From an uncultured Prevotella sp. (GTDB lineage Bacteria > Bacteroidota > Bacteroidia > Bacteroidales > Bacteroidaceae), in the NCBI GenBank assembly GCA_938028745.1, contig CALIZL010000021.1:1-64000 (forward strand): a DNA stretch of 64,000 nt, written 5' to 3'. The notes under the pieces were generated by a model. The model was not told where the DNA came from, searched no databases, and saw only the letters and a list, made by a program, of their open reading frames with translations. Position numbers and translations under genes: made by a program. Below, in pieces: positions 34,767 through 44,839 of the stretch (position 1 is the first letter of the stretch; each line of letters starts with the position of its first letter).

Positions 34767-36791
34767 ATGAAAATGCGGCATGTAATCATTGTTTGCGGTA
34801 TGTGCATTGGCGTTTCGGCCCAAAGCAAGACTTGGACAGCAACAGACACCCTGTTGCTGAACCGCATTTATCGCTACGCCGACAGTTGTTACGCACGCCC
34901 CATCGACACCACCTACTATTCGTACACACGCTATACCATCGACATTCGCCGTAAAAACGTCTTGCTGATGGCCGTGCCAAACCTGTTCGACATTGCTCGA
35001 AGTGGCAAACGACACTTTATGGGCGAGAGCATAAGGCGGCATGCGTGTAACGGAAATGGTGGACATAACACGCAAACATTGGTTTCGTACACCACACTTC
35101 CTCACAGCGAGAACATCCTTCCGCCTGCCATTAAGTATCTTTCGCCAAAGCTTTACGACGTTACATTGGTAGACAAGTTTCTCTTGTCGCCCTTCAATAG
35201 GCACAACAAGATGTTTTATCAGTTGAAGTTTTTGTCGCAAACAGACAGTCTGGTGTTGCTAAGTTTCAAACCCAAGGTAGACAATACGCAGTTGGTTAAG
35301 GGCAATGCCATCATAGAGAAGTGCACGGGTAGGGTGATAACCTGCCATGCCGAAGGCGAATACGACATGTTGCGCTTTGAGTTAGACACCGACACGGGCG
35401 ACAAAGAACACGATAAACTGGCGGTGAAAAGCTGTATCTTGCGCACCACCTTTAAGTTTATGGGCAACCAAATGGTGGCCACTTACCGCGTTAACTACGA
35501 CCTTTCGCCCATAGACAGCGCGAAAGTGTATCCCAACAAGCCCGCGTTCACCATTAATTTGCTACGCAAAGATAGCCTTACACGCATTGAAAGAGAAATA
35601 TTTCAGCCCGTATTTTTGGCTGATATACGCCAAGACACGGTGAGAACCCAACCCGATAGGCCACGTGGCATGTTCTGGCGCAAGCTTGGCGACTATTTGG
35701 TAGACCGCATTGGCAGCGACTTTGGTAAGTCTAATCAAGGCTATTTTCGCCTAAACGCCCCCTTCGACCCCTTTTATATGGAGTATTCGCCCAGTCGTGG
35801 GTTTACTTATATGAACGATTTTAGGTTGGGTTACACCTTCGGTCCGCGCACATCATTGTTCGTTCAGTGTAAGGTTGGCTATTTCTTTCGCGAGAAACGC
35901 GTTACGTTTTATGCACCATTGGTGTTTTATTACAACCGCGAGCGCAACTTTTACTCGCGATTCGAACTGAGTACAGGCAACCGCATATACAGTTCAACCA
36001 TCGCCGACCGCTTGTCGGAGTCGCTATTAAACAAGTTTTTCGACAGTGGTAAGGACTTATATCAGTTTACCGACCGCTATATGAAGTTCGATACCAACAT
36101 CGACTTCTCCTCAAAATGGGGCTTGCATGTTGGTTTTGTGTTCCACAAGCGCAAACCATTAGACCCCTCGGCCTTCGAGTTATTGGCTTTCCCAGTGGTC
36201 TTTCGGTCTTTCGCCCCCTCCTTCGAACTGTCTATACGCCCGTGGGGATGGAAAGGGCCGATATTCACCATCGACTACGAACGTAGCTTAAGCCATGCGT
36301 TTAAGTCGAACACCTCTTACGAACGTTGGGAAATAGATGGGCAATACCTTCATCGCCTGCCCCGACTTCGCGCCTTATCCATGCGCCTTGGCACAGGGTT
36401 TTATACGCAAAAGGGACGTTCTTCTTACTTCCTAGACTACTCCAACTTTCGCGAGAACACCATCCCAGGAGGGTGGAACGATGGTTGGTCGGGCGAATTT
36501 GAATTGCTTAACGCAAGCTGGTACAATGCCTCGAACTATTATGTGCGCGGGAATTTCACTTACGAAACACCGTTATTGGCCGTGAGTTGGCTGCCCTTGG
36601 TGGGGCATTACATAGAGATGGAACGCATCTATGTAAGTGCACTGAGCGTTAAATCATTGCACCCATACCTTGAATGCGGCTACGGCTTTACTACAAGGCT
36701 TTTTAGTGTTGGTGCATTTGTCTCCAATCGTAACTGGAAATTCGATGGCTTTGGCTTGAAATTTGGATTTGAACTGTTTCGACATTGGTAG
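34767..36791 (+). CDS. DUF5686-like outer-membrane protein
   Basis: About 674 aa. Start at 34767 (MKMRHVIIVCG) or 34773 (MRHVIIVCGMCIGVSAQS); both give a signal peptide ending near SAQS. After an N-terminal region with the family-like RRKNVLLMAVPNLFDIARSGKRHFMGES comes a soluble domain. The second half is a long barrel-like run of strands (GYTFGPRTSLFVQCKVGYFF, YYVRGNFTYETPLLAVSWLP) ending in GLKFGFELFRHW, the aromatic C-terminus expected of a BAM substrate. The family usually has an N-terminal carboxypeptidase-regulatory domain, absent here. Function unknown. Confidence 0.7.
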   Translation: MKMRHVIIVCGMCIGVSAQSKTWTATDTLLLNRIYRYADSCYARPIDTTYYSYTRYTIDIRRKNVLLMAVPNLFDIARSGKRHFMGESIRRHACNGNGGHNTQTLVSYTTLPHSENILPPAIKYLSPKLYDVTLVDKFLLSPFNRHNKMFYQLKFLSQTDSLVLLSFKPKVDNTQLVKGNAIIEKCTGRVITCHAEGEYDMLRFELDTDTGDKEHDKLAVKSCILRTTFKFMGNQMVATYRVNYDLSPIDSAKVYPNKPAFTINLLRKDSLTRIEREIFQPVFLADIRQDTVRTQPDRPRGMFWRKLGDYLVDRIGSDFGKSNQGYFRLNAPFDPFYMEYSPSRGFTYMNDFRLGYTFGPRTSLFVQCKVGYFFREKRVTFYAPLVFYYNRERNFYSRFELSTGNRIYSSTIADRLSESLLNKFFDSGKDLYQFTDRYMKFDTNIDFSSKWGLHVGFVFHKRKPLDPSAFELLAFPVVFRSFAPSFELSIRPWGWKGPIFTIDYERSLSHAFKSNTSYERWEIDGQYLHRLPRLRALSMRLGTGFYTQKGRSSYFLDYSNFRENTIPGGWNDGWSGEFELLNASWYNASNYYVRGNFTYETPLLAVSWLPLVGHYIEMERIYVSALSVKSLHPYLECGYGFTTRLFSVGAFVSNRNWKFDGFGLKFGFELFRHW

Positions 36792-36836
36792 AAAAAACAT
36801 CGCAAACTTTATATTTCCAAGAAAACATATAACATT

Positions 36837-39800
36837 ATGCATACCCCATTAACCGTTTATAAGGCAAGCGCAGGTAGCGGAAAGACGTTCACTTTGGCCG
36901 TGAACTACATCAAGATACTGCTGAACAATCCGCATAGCTACCGAAACATACTTGCCGTTACCTTTACCAACAAGGCCACCGAAGAGATGAAGTTGCGCAT
37001 TTTGAGCCAACTTTATGGCATTTGGAAACTTTTGCCCAGTTCGAAAGGCTACCTAGACAAGATTACGAACGAACTAGGCATCAGTCCAGAGTATGCCTCG
37101 CAACAGGCAGGAGTGGCTTTGAGCAACCTGTTACACAATTACAACTATTTTAGAGTTGAAACCATCGACACTTTTTTCCAAGCAGTTTTGCGGAACCTAG
37201 CGCGTGAACTAGACCTCACGGCTAACCTACACGTGGGCTTGAACGACACGCAGGTGGAACAGCAAGCCGTAGACAAACTGATTGAAGAGCTTAGCCCTAA
37301 CAGCAAGGTGCTGAAATGGATAATGGAATACATCCAACAGAACATCGCCGACGACAAGAGTTGGAATGTGATTGGGCAGATAAAACGTTTTGGCGAAAAC
37401 ATCTTTAAGGATGTTTATAAAGACAATAGGAAACAGTTGAGCGCGCTAATGGCCAACGAAGAGGCGTTTGACAGTTACGTTAAAACCATGAGGGCACTGG
37501 CAAAAGAGGCCGAAAGCAAGCTTGTTGGCATTGGCGAAGGCTTTGAACTGCTGCTGGAAGAAAACCAATTGTCGGTTGCCGACTTTGCTTATAAGGAGAA
37601 GGGTGTTTGTGGCTACTTTGTGAAATTGAAGAATGGGCAAGTGGAAGACGACAAACTGCTGACCAAGCGCGTGCTCGATGCCCAGGAAGACCCCAACGCC
37701 TGGGTGGGAAAGAAAGAACAAGACGGCGATGGACATGCGCTAACCGTGGTGAGAAACGTGTTGTTCGACTATCTGAACAACTCGGAAAAGCTGCGTAAGG
37801 AGCAGGCAAAACTTCTTAAATCGGCCAAGCTTACCTTGCGTCACCTGGACCAGCTGCGCCTTTTGGACAAGATAGAAACGCAGGTGCGCGAATTAAATGA
37901 GCAGTCGAACCGCTTTTTGTTGAGCGACACGCAAACCCTTTTGCACGCCCTGATACACGATAGCGACTCGCCTTTTATCTTCGAGAAGATAGGAACACAA
38001 CTCGAACACATCATGATTGACGAGTTTCAGGATACAAGCACGGTGCAATGGGCCAACTTTAAGGTGCTTTTGCAAGAGTGTATGAGTCACAACCAATCGC
38101 AAAGCTTGATTGTGGGCGACGTGAAACAGAGCATATACAGATGGCGTTCGGGCGACTGGCGATTGCTGAACGAGATTGAAAAGCAGTTTGCAGGCTCGCC
38201 ACATGCCTTTAAAATTGAGCGAATGACGACCAACTATCGCTCGGAACGCAACATCGTTGACTTTAACAATGCCTTTTTCGAGGTGGCATGTGCCATAGAA
38301 CAGCGCGAGTTGGAGGAGAAAAGCCCAACGGGAGCGCAGCAAATGCAGGTAGCTTATCAAGACGTGAAACAGCTGGTGCCCACTAGTAAGGAGCCGAAGG
38401 GTAGGGTTGAGGTGTGCCTTCTGGACAAAGAAGACTGCGAACAGCGTATGCTGGCCAATGTATGCCACACGATAAAGACGTTGTTGGAGCAAGGAGCAAG
38501 GACCAAAGACGTGGCCATATTGGTAAGAAACAACAATTCTATCGCGCTCATTGCCGACTATATGATGGTGCATTTGCCCGAAGTGCGATTGGTTTCCGAC
38601 GAAGGGTTTAAGCTGCAAGCCTCTATTGCCGTGCAGATTATCATGGGTGCGCTGCGCGTTTTGGCCAATCCTGCTGACCGTTTGTTGCAAGCCAACCTTG
38701 CCACCACTTATCAAACGCACATCTTGGGTAATGCCATTGGCGACCGCGAAATGCTTAAACGCGATGCAGATGTGGCCAGTTTTCTGCCCAAAAAGTTCTG
38801 GGACAACCACCAACAACTAATGGCCATGCCCATATTCAACATCGTTGAAGAGGTGTATCAGGCTTTTCAGCTAGAACGATTGTCGGAACAAAGCGCGTAC
38901 ATCTGCACCTTCTACGATAGGCTGAACAAGTTTTTGGTGGACAATTCGGCCGACCTAAACGCCGTAATCGACGAATGGGAGAACGATATGAAGAACCGCG
39001 CCATACAAAGTGACGAACTTAACGGTGTGCGACTGCTCACCATTCATAAGAGCAAGGGACTGGAATTTGCCCATACCATCGTGCCTTTCTGCGACTGGCA
39101 GTTGGAAAGAACGGGTGGAACGCTATGGTGTCAGCCCGACGAACCGCCGTTTAACGCCTTGCCGCTGGTGCCCGTAGACCTCTATCCCAAGCAATTAATG
39201 GGGTCGGTTTACGAGAAAGACTACCTACACGAGCACCTGCAAACGATGGTAGACAACATGAACTTGCTGTATGTGGCGTTCACAAGGGCAGGCCGAAACC
39301 TCTTTGTGATGGGCGAAAAAGATAAATCGGGCAGCCGTTCTGCCGTTATAGGGCAATGCCTTGAACAGCTAACGGGCGTGTTGCCAGGCAGTACGCTTGA
39401 AACAACAGCCGAAGAAGACTTGGAATTTAAGTATGGAACCTTATCCATAGACACGGCGGAGGAGAAGGCAAAAAGCACAGCAGACAATGTATTTAACACC
39501 ATTCCATCGCCATTTAGCTTTGATGTGCGGGTGTACGAAAGCCAAGCCCAATTCTTACAGAGCAACAAAAGTTCGGAGTTTATCGGAGGAGAAGACGAAG
39601 GCTCTCAACAAAGCAACTACATCAAGCTGGGCAGCGTGCTGCACGCAGTGTTTGCACAGATACGCACATTAGCCGATGTTCCGAACGTGTTAAGGCAGTT
39701 GGAGCAAGACGGTGTGCTATACGATAGCGAGCTAACCAAAGAGAAATTGGTAGATATGCTGAACAAACGCTTTGCCGATAAGCGTGTAAAGGAATGGTTT

Positions 39801-40061
39801 TCGGACGGTTGGCAACTGTTTAACGAATGTTCCATACTATCGGTAGACCCTGTTACCAACGCTGTTGTTACGCACCGACCCGACCGCGTGGTAACAAATG
39901 GCGAGGAAATGCGGGTTATCGACTTTAAGTTTGGCAAGCCCAAGGAAGAACACCACGCACAAGTGGCCAGCTATATGGCCTTACTAGAAACGATGGGATA
40001 TAAGCGCGTAAGCGGTTACCTGTGGTATGTTTACAGTAATAAGATTGAGGAAGTGAAATGA
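36837..40061 (+). CDS. addA: AddA-like helicase-nuclease (RecBCD-type repair)
   Basis: Processes double-strand DNA ends for recombination. 1074 aa. UvrD/Rep helicase motifs: Walker A ASAGSGKT (10-17), VTFTNKATEEMK (motif Ia), Walker B IMIDEFQDT around 391-399, VGDVKQSIYRWR, and the late LLTIHKSKGLEF motif. A C-terminal PD-(D/E)XK-type nuclease is marked by HRPDRVV and VIDFKFGKPKEEHHAQVASY near 1026-1045. The next gene overlaps its stop by 4 bp and encodes the partner. It could be annotated simply as a UvrD-helicase domain protein; the pairing makes AddA the better name. Confidence 0.9.
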   Translation: MHTPLTVYKASAGSGKTFTLAVNYIKILLNNPHSYRNILAVTFTNKATEEMKLRILSQLYGIWKLLPSSKGYLDKITNELGISPEYASQQAGVALSNLLHNYNYFRVETIDTFFQAVLRNLARELDLTANLHVGLNDTQVEQQAVDKLIEELSPNSKVLKWIMEYIQQNIADDKSWNVIGQIKRFGENIFKDVYKDNRKQLSALMANEEAFDSYVKTMRALAKEAESKLVGIGEGFELLLEENQLSVADFAYKEKGVCGYFVKLKNGQVEDDKLLTKRVLDAQEDPNAWVGKKEQDGDGHALTVVRNVLFDYLNNSEKLRKEQAKLLKSAKLTLRHLDQLRLLDKIETQVRELNEQSNRFLLSDTQTLLHALIHDSDSPFIFEKIGTQLEHIMIDEFQDTSTVQWANFKVLLQECMSHNQSQSLIVGDVKQSIYRWRSGDWRLLNEIEKQFAGSPHAFKIERMTTNYRSERNIVDFNNAFFEVACAIEQRELEEKSPTGAQQMQVAYQDVKQLVPTSKEPKGRVEVCLLDKEDCEQRMLANVCHTIKTLLEQGARTKDVAILVRNNNSIALIADYMMVHLPEVRLVSDEGFKLQASIAVQIIMGALRVLANPADRLLQANLATTYQTHILGNAIGDREMLKRDADVASFLPKKFWDNHQQLMAMPIFNIVEEVYQAFQLERLSEQSAYICTFYDRLNKFLVDNSADLNAVIDEWENDMKNRAIQSDELNGVRLLTIHKSKGLEFAHTIVPFCDWQLERTGGTLWCQPDEPPFNALPLVPVDLYPKQLMGSVYEKDYLHEHLQTMVDNMNLLYVAFTRAGRNLFVMGEKDKSGSRSAVIGQCLEQLTGVLPGSTLETTAEEDLEFKYGTLSIDTAEEKAKSTADNVFNTIPSPFSFDVRVYESQAQFLQSNKSSEFIGGEDEGSQQSNYIKLGSVLHAVFAQIRTLADVPNVLRQLEQDGVLYDSELTKEKLVDMLNKRFADKRVKEWFSDGWQLFNECSILSVDPVTNAVVTHRPDRVVTNGEEMRVIDFKFGKPKEEHHAQVASYMALLETMGYKRVSGYLWYVYSNKIEEVK

Positions 40062-42931
40062 GAAAGACCTTTTTAGAATACGTTGCCGAAGACTTGTTGA
40101 AGAAATTTGGCACAGACCTGTCGCGCGTTACGCTTGTTTTCCCTAACAAACGCGCATCCTTATTCCTTAACGAGCATTTGGCACGCATGGCAGATGGTCC
40201 GTTATGGAGTCCTGTTTATACCACCATCAGCCAGTTGTTTCGTGATAGGAGCGAACGAATAGTGGCCGACGACATCAAGCTTGTGTGCGACCTTTATCGC
40301 ATTTACATTCAATGCACGGGCTCTACCGAAACGCTCGACCACTTTTATGGTTGGGGAATGCTGATGCTAAGCGATTTCGACGACATTGACAAGAACCTGG
40401 CCGATGCCGCAGACGTGTTTAGAAACCTGAGCAACATTCACGAACTGGACGACGTTTCGTACCTTACCGATGAACAACGAGAGGCATTGAAACGCTTTTT
40501 CAGTAATTTCTCTGACGATTATAACTCGGAGTTGAAGAAACGTTTCTTGCAGTTATGGCAAAATTTTGGCGACATATATAATAGGTATAACGCCCATCTG
40601 CAAGAAGAAGGGCTGGCCTACGAGGGTGCTCTTTATCGCGAAGTGGCATGTAACGAGAACGTGAGTTTCGATGCGGATGCTTATGTTTTTGTGGGTTTCA
40701 ACATGTTGCAGAAGGTAGAACAGAAACTGTTTGCCCGACTGGAAAAGGCTGGTAAGGCCAAATTTTATTGGGATTTCGACCGCTATTACATGGAAGGGGC
40801 CAACAACGAGGCTGGACATTACATCCGTCAATACCTCGATGCTTTTCCCAACGAGCTGTTTAACCGCGATGAAGAGATATACGACAACTTCCGCCAAGAG
40901 AAAAAAATGCAGTTCGTGTCGGCCTCCACAGAAACCATTCAGGCTCGCTTTGTGGGGCATTGGCTGCAAAACGACACCTTTGTGCAGGCAGGACGAAAGA
41001 CTGCTGTGGTGCTGTGCGACGAGAACTTGCTGCAAACCGTGGTGCATAGCTTGCCTCCACAGGTAGAGAGCGTGAACATCACCACGGGCTTTCCCCTGGC
41101 GCAGTCGCCAGTCTTTTCGTTTGTCAATGCGCTCATCGCCTTGCAAACCGCCGGCTACACCAAAAGTTCGGGGCGTTATAGACTGCAATATGTGCGGCCA
41201 GTGCTTAGGCATCCGTATGGGCTTTTCCTCTCGGAGAATTGCAGTAAGCTATTGGCCACACTCGAAGAGCATCACACCTATTATCCGTTAAGGCAAGACT
41301 TGGCCATAGATGAAGGCTTGTCCTTGTTGTTTGCCAACTTAGAAGACGGCGTAGAAGATGTGCAAACCTACCATGCTAAGCTGGTGGCCTGGGTGTTGCA
41401 ATTGCTGAAATGTGTGGGCACGAGCACACAAGAAGCCAACGACCACCTAATGAAGGAGGCCATATACAGGATGTACACCTTGTTTAACCGCTTGCACGAG
41501 TTGATTATTTCGGGCGACCTCTCCGTAGACCTGATAACTCTGCTGCGATTGATTACACAGCTGGTGCAGGCCACTAGCATTCCTTTCCACGGCGAACCTG
41601 TTGTGGGTTTGCAAGTAATGGGTGTGCTAGAAACCCGCAACTTGGATTTCGACAACATCTTATTGCTGTCGTGCAACGAAGGCAACATGCCCAAAGGTGT
41701 TAACGATGCCTCGTTTATTCCTTATTCGATACGCAAGGCGCACGGGCTTACAACCATAGACCACAAGGTGGCTATCTATTCATATTACTTCCACCGACTG
41801 TTGCAACGGGCGAAGAATGTCACCATATTATATAACAATTCAACCGAAGACGGACACACGGGAGAGATGAGCCGCTTTATGTTGCAAATGCTTGTTGAGA
41901 GCGGTCATCAGATTGAACGGCTATCGTTACAGGCCGGACAAACGCCCAATGTGTTGCAGCCGCACGCCGTTAGGAAAACGCAAAGCATCATGGAAGAGAT
42001 GCTAAAACTTGAAAAACTGTCGCCAACGGCCATCAATCGCTATCTGCGTTGCCAGCTATTGTTCTTCTATAACATCGTGGCTGGATTGAAAGAGAGTGAC
42101 GATGAAACCGACGATATTGACAACAGAACCTTTGGCAACATCTTCCATAAAAGCTCTCAGCTAATTTACGAGCAGCTGATGGATGGCAATTCGGCCGTTA
42201 CCGATCGCGCCATTAAAGATTTTCTTGCGGATAAGTCGGCCTTGCAGCGCGTTGTGGATAGGGCGTTTAACGAAGAATTGTTTAAGGTATCTAACACCAA
42301 TCAGCGACCAGAATACAATGGTTTGCAGCTGATTAATCGCGGAGTGATTATCTCTTACCTGAAGAAACTGTTGCAGATGGACCTCGCCTTGACGCCTTTC
42401 CGCATATTGGCGATGGAAAAACAGGTGTACAGCGACGTGTTTTTTCATGTAGACGGCAAGCAACACCCCTTGAAAATAGGCGGTTATGTAGACCGACTGG
42501 ACGAAGTGGACGAGGGTATGGGGAAGGTAATCCGCGTGGTGGACTACAAGACAGGACGGAAACCACAGGCTGGTGTCGCTGCTTTTGAGGATATATTCTC
42601 AGGCGAAAAAGTGACGAAGAACCACGCCGACTATTATTTTCAGACATTTCTTTATGCTGCCATTGTGCGCGATTCGGCCTTTTGGAATGCGCAGAAACTG
42701 CCCGTTAGTCCTGCCTTGCTGTTTATTCAGCAGGCATCGGCCGAAGAAAACGACCCCGTGTTGCGGCTAGGCAAAGAACGTGTAGACGATGTGGCCGCAT
42801 ATCGCGATGAGTTTTGGTCGGGTTTGCAGTCGCTCTTAGAAGAAATTTTCGACAAGGACCGCCCGTTCGAACCCACCGAAGACAGAGAGCGATGCACGCG
42901 TTGCCCCTATCGGCAAGTGTGCTATCAATAG
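40058..42931 (+). CDS. addB: AddB-like helicase/nuclease partner with Fe-S cluster motif
   Basis: 957 aa; ATG overlaps the addA stop (ATGA). The N-terminal half is an inactivated-helicase-like domain (VTLVFPNKRASLFLNEHL). The C-terminal nuclease has VVDYKTGRK near 827-835. Cysteines C665 (RYLRCQ) and C946, C949, C955 (CTRCPYRQVC, C-x2-C-x5-C) reproduce the iron-sulphur staple that closes the AddB nuclease domain. Together with AddA it would resect DNA ends and respond to Chi-like sites. A large hairpin follows the stop. Confidence 0.88.
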   Translation: MRKTFLEYVAEDLLKKFGTDLSRVTLVFPNKRASLFLNEHLARMADGPLWSPVYTTISQLFRDRSERIVADDIKLVCDLYRIYIQCTGSTETLDHFYGWGMLMLSDFDDIDKNLADAADVFRNLSNIHELDDVSYLTDEQREALKRFFSNFSDDYNSELKKRFLQLWQNFGDIYNRYNAHLQEEGLAYEGALYREVACNENVSFDADAYVFVGFNMLQKVEQKLFARLEKAGKAKFYWDFDRYYMEGANNEAGHYIRQYLDAFPNELFNRDEEIYDNFRQEKKMQFVSASTETIQARFVGHWLQNDTFVQAGRKTAVVLCDENLLQTVVHSLPPQVESVNITTGFPLAQSPVFSFVNALIALQTAGYTKSSGRYRLQYVRPVLRHPYGLFLSENCSKLLATLEEHHTYYPLRQDLAIDEGLSLLFANLEDGVEDVQTYHAKLVAWVLQLLKCVGTSTQEANDHLMKEAIYRMYTLFNRLHELIISGDLSVDLITLLRLITQLVQATSIPFHGEPVVGLQVMGVLETRNLDFDNILLLSCNEGNMPKGVNDASFIPYSIRKAHGLTTIDHKVAIYSYYFHRLLQRAKNVTILYNNSTEDGHTGEMSRFMLQMLVESGHQIERLSLQAGQTPNVLQPHAVRKTQSIMEEMLKLEKLSPTAINRYLRCQLLFFYNIVAGLKESDDETDDIDNRTFGNIFHKSSQLIYEQLMDGNSAVTDRAIKDFLADKSALQRVVDRAFNEELFKVSNTNQRPEYNGLQLINRGVIISYLKKLLQMDLALTPFRILAMEKQVYSDVFFHVDGKQHPLKIGGYVDRLDEVDEGMGKVIRVVDYKTGRKPQAGVAAFEDIFSGEKVTKNHADYYFQTFLYAAIVRDSAFWNAQKLPVSPALLFIQQASAEENDPVLRLGKERVDDVAAYRDEFWSGLQSLLEEIFDKDRPFEPTEDRERCTRCPYRQVCYQ

Positions 42932-42942
42932 GAAAAGTTAAT

Positions 42943-43006
42943 TTAACCCAAATCAGTTGTTTGGTAAAAGGCAGAACGACGGCCTTTAAAAACTGATTTG
43001 GGTTAA
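42943..43006. repeat. Foldback: 16-bp perfect inverted repeat after addB
   Basis: TTAACCCAAATCAGTT (42943-42958) and its exact reverse complement (42991-43006) enclose 32 nt that themselves hold an AAAGGC/GCCTTT stem. No U-tract follows. The ACCCAAATC end is shared with the foldback at 60391-60584, so this may be a small mobile or regulatory element that doubles as the addAB terminator. Confidence 0.65.
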
Positions 43007-43078
43007 TATGATTGAAGTGCGCTTAGTAGCGCAGACACTTACCTTTTCGGCATCGTTGGGCCGCTAAAGCTGACGGAG

Positions 43079-43273
43079 ATGCAGTGCGTATTGCAGTTAT
43101 CACTACTTCCCAATACATTTCTTCTTCTGCATCTCCTGCTTCATTGGCAAACCGGAGCATGGTTCGGGCTGCTTCTGGAGATACTTTACATTGGGGCGTA
43201 GGTGATGGGCATCAGTCCATTGATTATGGTTGTTGTGCCTGTTAACTTGCTTCGCAATGAGTACAACACATCT
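43079..43273 (+). pseudogene. Possible membrane-protein relic before the dapA gap array
   Basis: From ATG 43079 the frame reads a hydrophobic, protein-like text (MQCVLQLSLLPNTFLLLHLL, later WFGLLLEILYIGA), meets TAG, then continues VMGISPLIMVVVPVNLLRNEY up to the first unit of the 22-bp array. A TGG-to-TAG change would explain the stop. I cannot name a family. It may be the degraded 3' end of a small membrane protein, or chance. Confidence 0.3.
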
Positions 43274-43369
43274 TGTAGTGGGGCTACAACGCGTTTGTAG
43301 TTACACTACAAGCCGCTTGTAGTGTCAGTACAAGCCTTTTGTAGTGCCGCTACAAGATAGCTTGTATTG
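43259..43369. repeat. 22-bp TTGTAGTG array, copy D
   Basis: Four full 22-bp units start at 43273, 43295, 43317 and 43339, with a half unit before and a decayed one after. Each unit is a dyad, for example TTGTAGTTACACTACAA and TTGTAGTGCCGCTACAA, plus a 4-6 nt linker. The last full unit ends ACAAGATAG and is followed by one extra base before the next TTGTA, exactly as in copy E at 53068-53090. There are no spacers and no coding sense. Confidence 0.85.
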
Positions 43370-43570
43370 ATGAATGTGTACGTTGGTAAAAGCACATTAC
43401 TTTCAAAACCAAATCTCTTTGTCCATATATGCGTACGCAAAAGGTTGAGAAAGGAGTATGAATGCAGGTGTTTTTACTTCATAATATGCTAAAAGTTTTA
43501 ACACAAACCCTTATTTTACGATGTGAACAAAGATTATTACAGAGTGGTGTAAAATTCCGTTTATTTAGGT

Positions 43571-43601
43571 TTTGTTATTCATTCAATTTCCCTTACCTTT
43601 G
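43571..43601 (+). promoter_or_regulatory. Promoter of dapA
   Basis: TTTG at 43571-43574, a 19-nt spacer, TACCTTTG at 43594-43601: a complete Bacteroides-type promoter. The leader to ATG 43630 would be about 22 nt. Confidence 0.8.
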
Positions 43602-43629
43602 CACTATCCAAACATAAGAAACCTATTTT

Positions 43630-44517
43630 ATGGCAACGAACATATTCAAAGGACTGGGCATCGCCCTTGTGACACCATTTAAAACGGACGGTTCGATAGA
43701 CTATGTGGCATTGAAACGACTTATCGAATACCAAACGGACAATGGCTCCGACTTTCTTTGCATACTTGGCACCACAAGCGAGAGCCCTTGCTTGGATCAG
43801 GAAGAGCGTGCCGAAATTAAACGATTCGTTGTTGAAGTAAACCAAGGAAGGCTGCCCGTGCTGATGGGCTGCGGTGGAAACAACACCAGGACCGTGGTGA
43901 AAGAGCTACAATCGTTCGACCTTCGTGGGGTAGACGGCATACTGAGTGTTTGTCCTTACTATAATAAGCCTTCGCAAGAGGGGCTTTATCGGCATTTCAA
44001 AATGATAGCCGACAATTGTCCGTTGCCCGTTGTGTTGTATAACGTGCCAGGTAGAACAGGCATTAACTTGAAGTCTGAAACAACCATCAGGTTAGCAAAC
44101 GACTGTCGCAATATCGTTGCCGTAAAAGAGGCGGGCGGCAGTTTGGAGCAGGTGGACGAGATAATTAAGAACAAACCATCCCACTTTGATGTGCTGAGTG
44201 GCGACGACGCACTAACCTTCCCCATGATAGCTAGTGGGGCGGCAGGTGTTATTTCGGTTATCGGCAATGCCCTGCCACGCGAGTTCTCGCGAATGATTCG
44301 CTTAGAGTTTAACGGCGAATACGAGCCTGCCCGCAAGATACACCACCGCTTTACCGAACTATATAGCTTGCTTTTCGTTGATGGAAATCCCGCAGGCGTT
44401 AAGGCCTTGTTGCACGAGATGGGTTTCATCGAGAACGAATTGCGCTTACCGCTCGTGCCAACACGTGTGGCAACGGTTCAGAAAATGGCTGCGATATTGC
44501 AAGAAATGCGCATCTAA
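43630..44517 (+). CDS. dapA: 4-hydroxy-tetrahydrodipicolinate synthase
   Basis: Condenses pyruvate with aspartate semialdehyde on the way to diaminopimelate and lysine. The 295 aa match the family. The Schiff-base lysine is K166 (VAVKEAGG), with Y137 (LYNVPGRTG) and R142 of the substrate site and the T48-T49 pair (LGTTSESP). The loop reads GTTSESP where many homologues have GTTGES. It stands alone between repeat-containing gaps with its own promoter. Confidence 0.95.
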   Translation: MATNIFKGLGIALVTPFKTDGSIDYVALKRLIEYQTDNGSDFLCILGTTSESPCLDQEERAEIKRFVVEVNQGRLPVLMGCGGNNTRTVVKELQSFDLRGVDGILSVCPYYNKPSQEGLYRHFKMIADNCPLPVVLYNVPGRTGINLKSETTIRLANDCRNIVAVKEAGGSLEQVDEIIKNKPSHFDVLSGDDALTFPMIASGAAGVISVIGNALPREFSRMIRLEFNGEYEPARKIHHRFTELYSLLFVDGNPAGVKALLHEMGFIENELRLPLVPTRVATVQKMAAILQEMRI

Positions 44518-44839
44518 GTGGACGAAAGGTAAGATGTTTCTTCCGTTTCACTTTTATATAGGTTGCGCAAAAGCAACATGCGGATTTTCCAATGGCTTAC
44601 TTTAAGGTGGCGTTCAATGTTCAAGATGCGCGGAGTTTAAAGGCCAAACTGCAACATAGAACAGAGCCGAAACAGCTATTTTGTTGCATACGCTTTATAA
44701 CGTTTCTTTAATTCTTGTGCATATCGTTTTTTTATCGTACATTTGCAGTTTAGGAAAAAGAGACCAGCATAAGCCCTATGGCATGCTGGCTACCTTATAT
44801 ATACATATTGCGTTTATAAACAAATAAATTATAATCATT
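44518..44839. other. dapA-pyrG intergenic region
   Basis: Some 320 nt. It holds the pyrG promoter (44715-44745) and a small GTTGC/GCAAC stem near 44562-44577. Nothing else is recognisable. The roughly 90-nt pyrG leader shows no obvious terminator-like hairpin of the pyrG attenuation type. Confidence 0.5.
44715..44745 (+). promoter_or_regulatory. Promoter of pyrG
   Basis: TTG at 44715-44717, a 20-nt spacer and TACATTTG at 44738-44745. Transcription would start near 44751, giving a leader of about 90 nt before the GTG start. Confidence 0.75.

Noticed and set aside
40553..41212. 219-aa minus-strand frame within addB
   Set aside because: It is fully inside a well-supported gene on the other strand, with shadow-type composition.
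43259..43369. 22-bp array as a CRISPR array
   Set aside because: Units are contiguous 22-mers with no unique spacers of 28-40 bp, each unit is its own dyad, and no cas gene is in the window.
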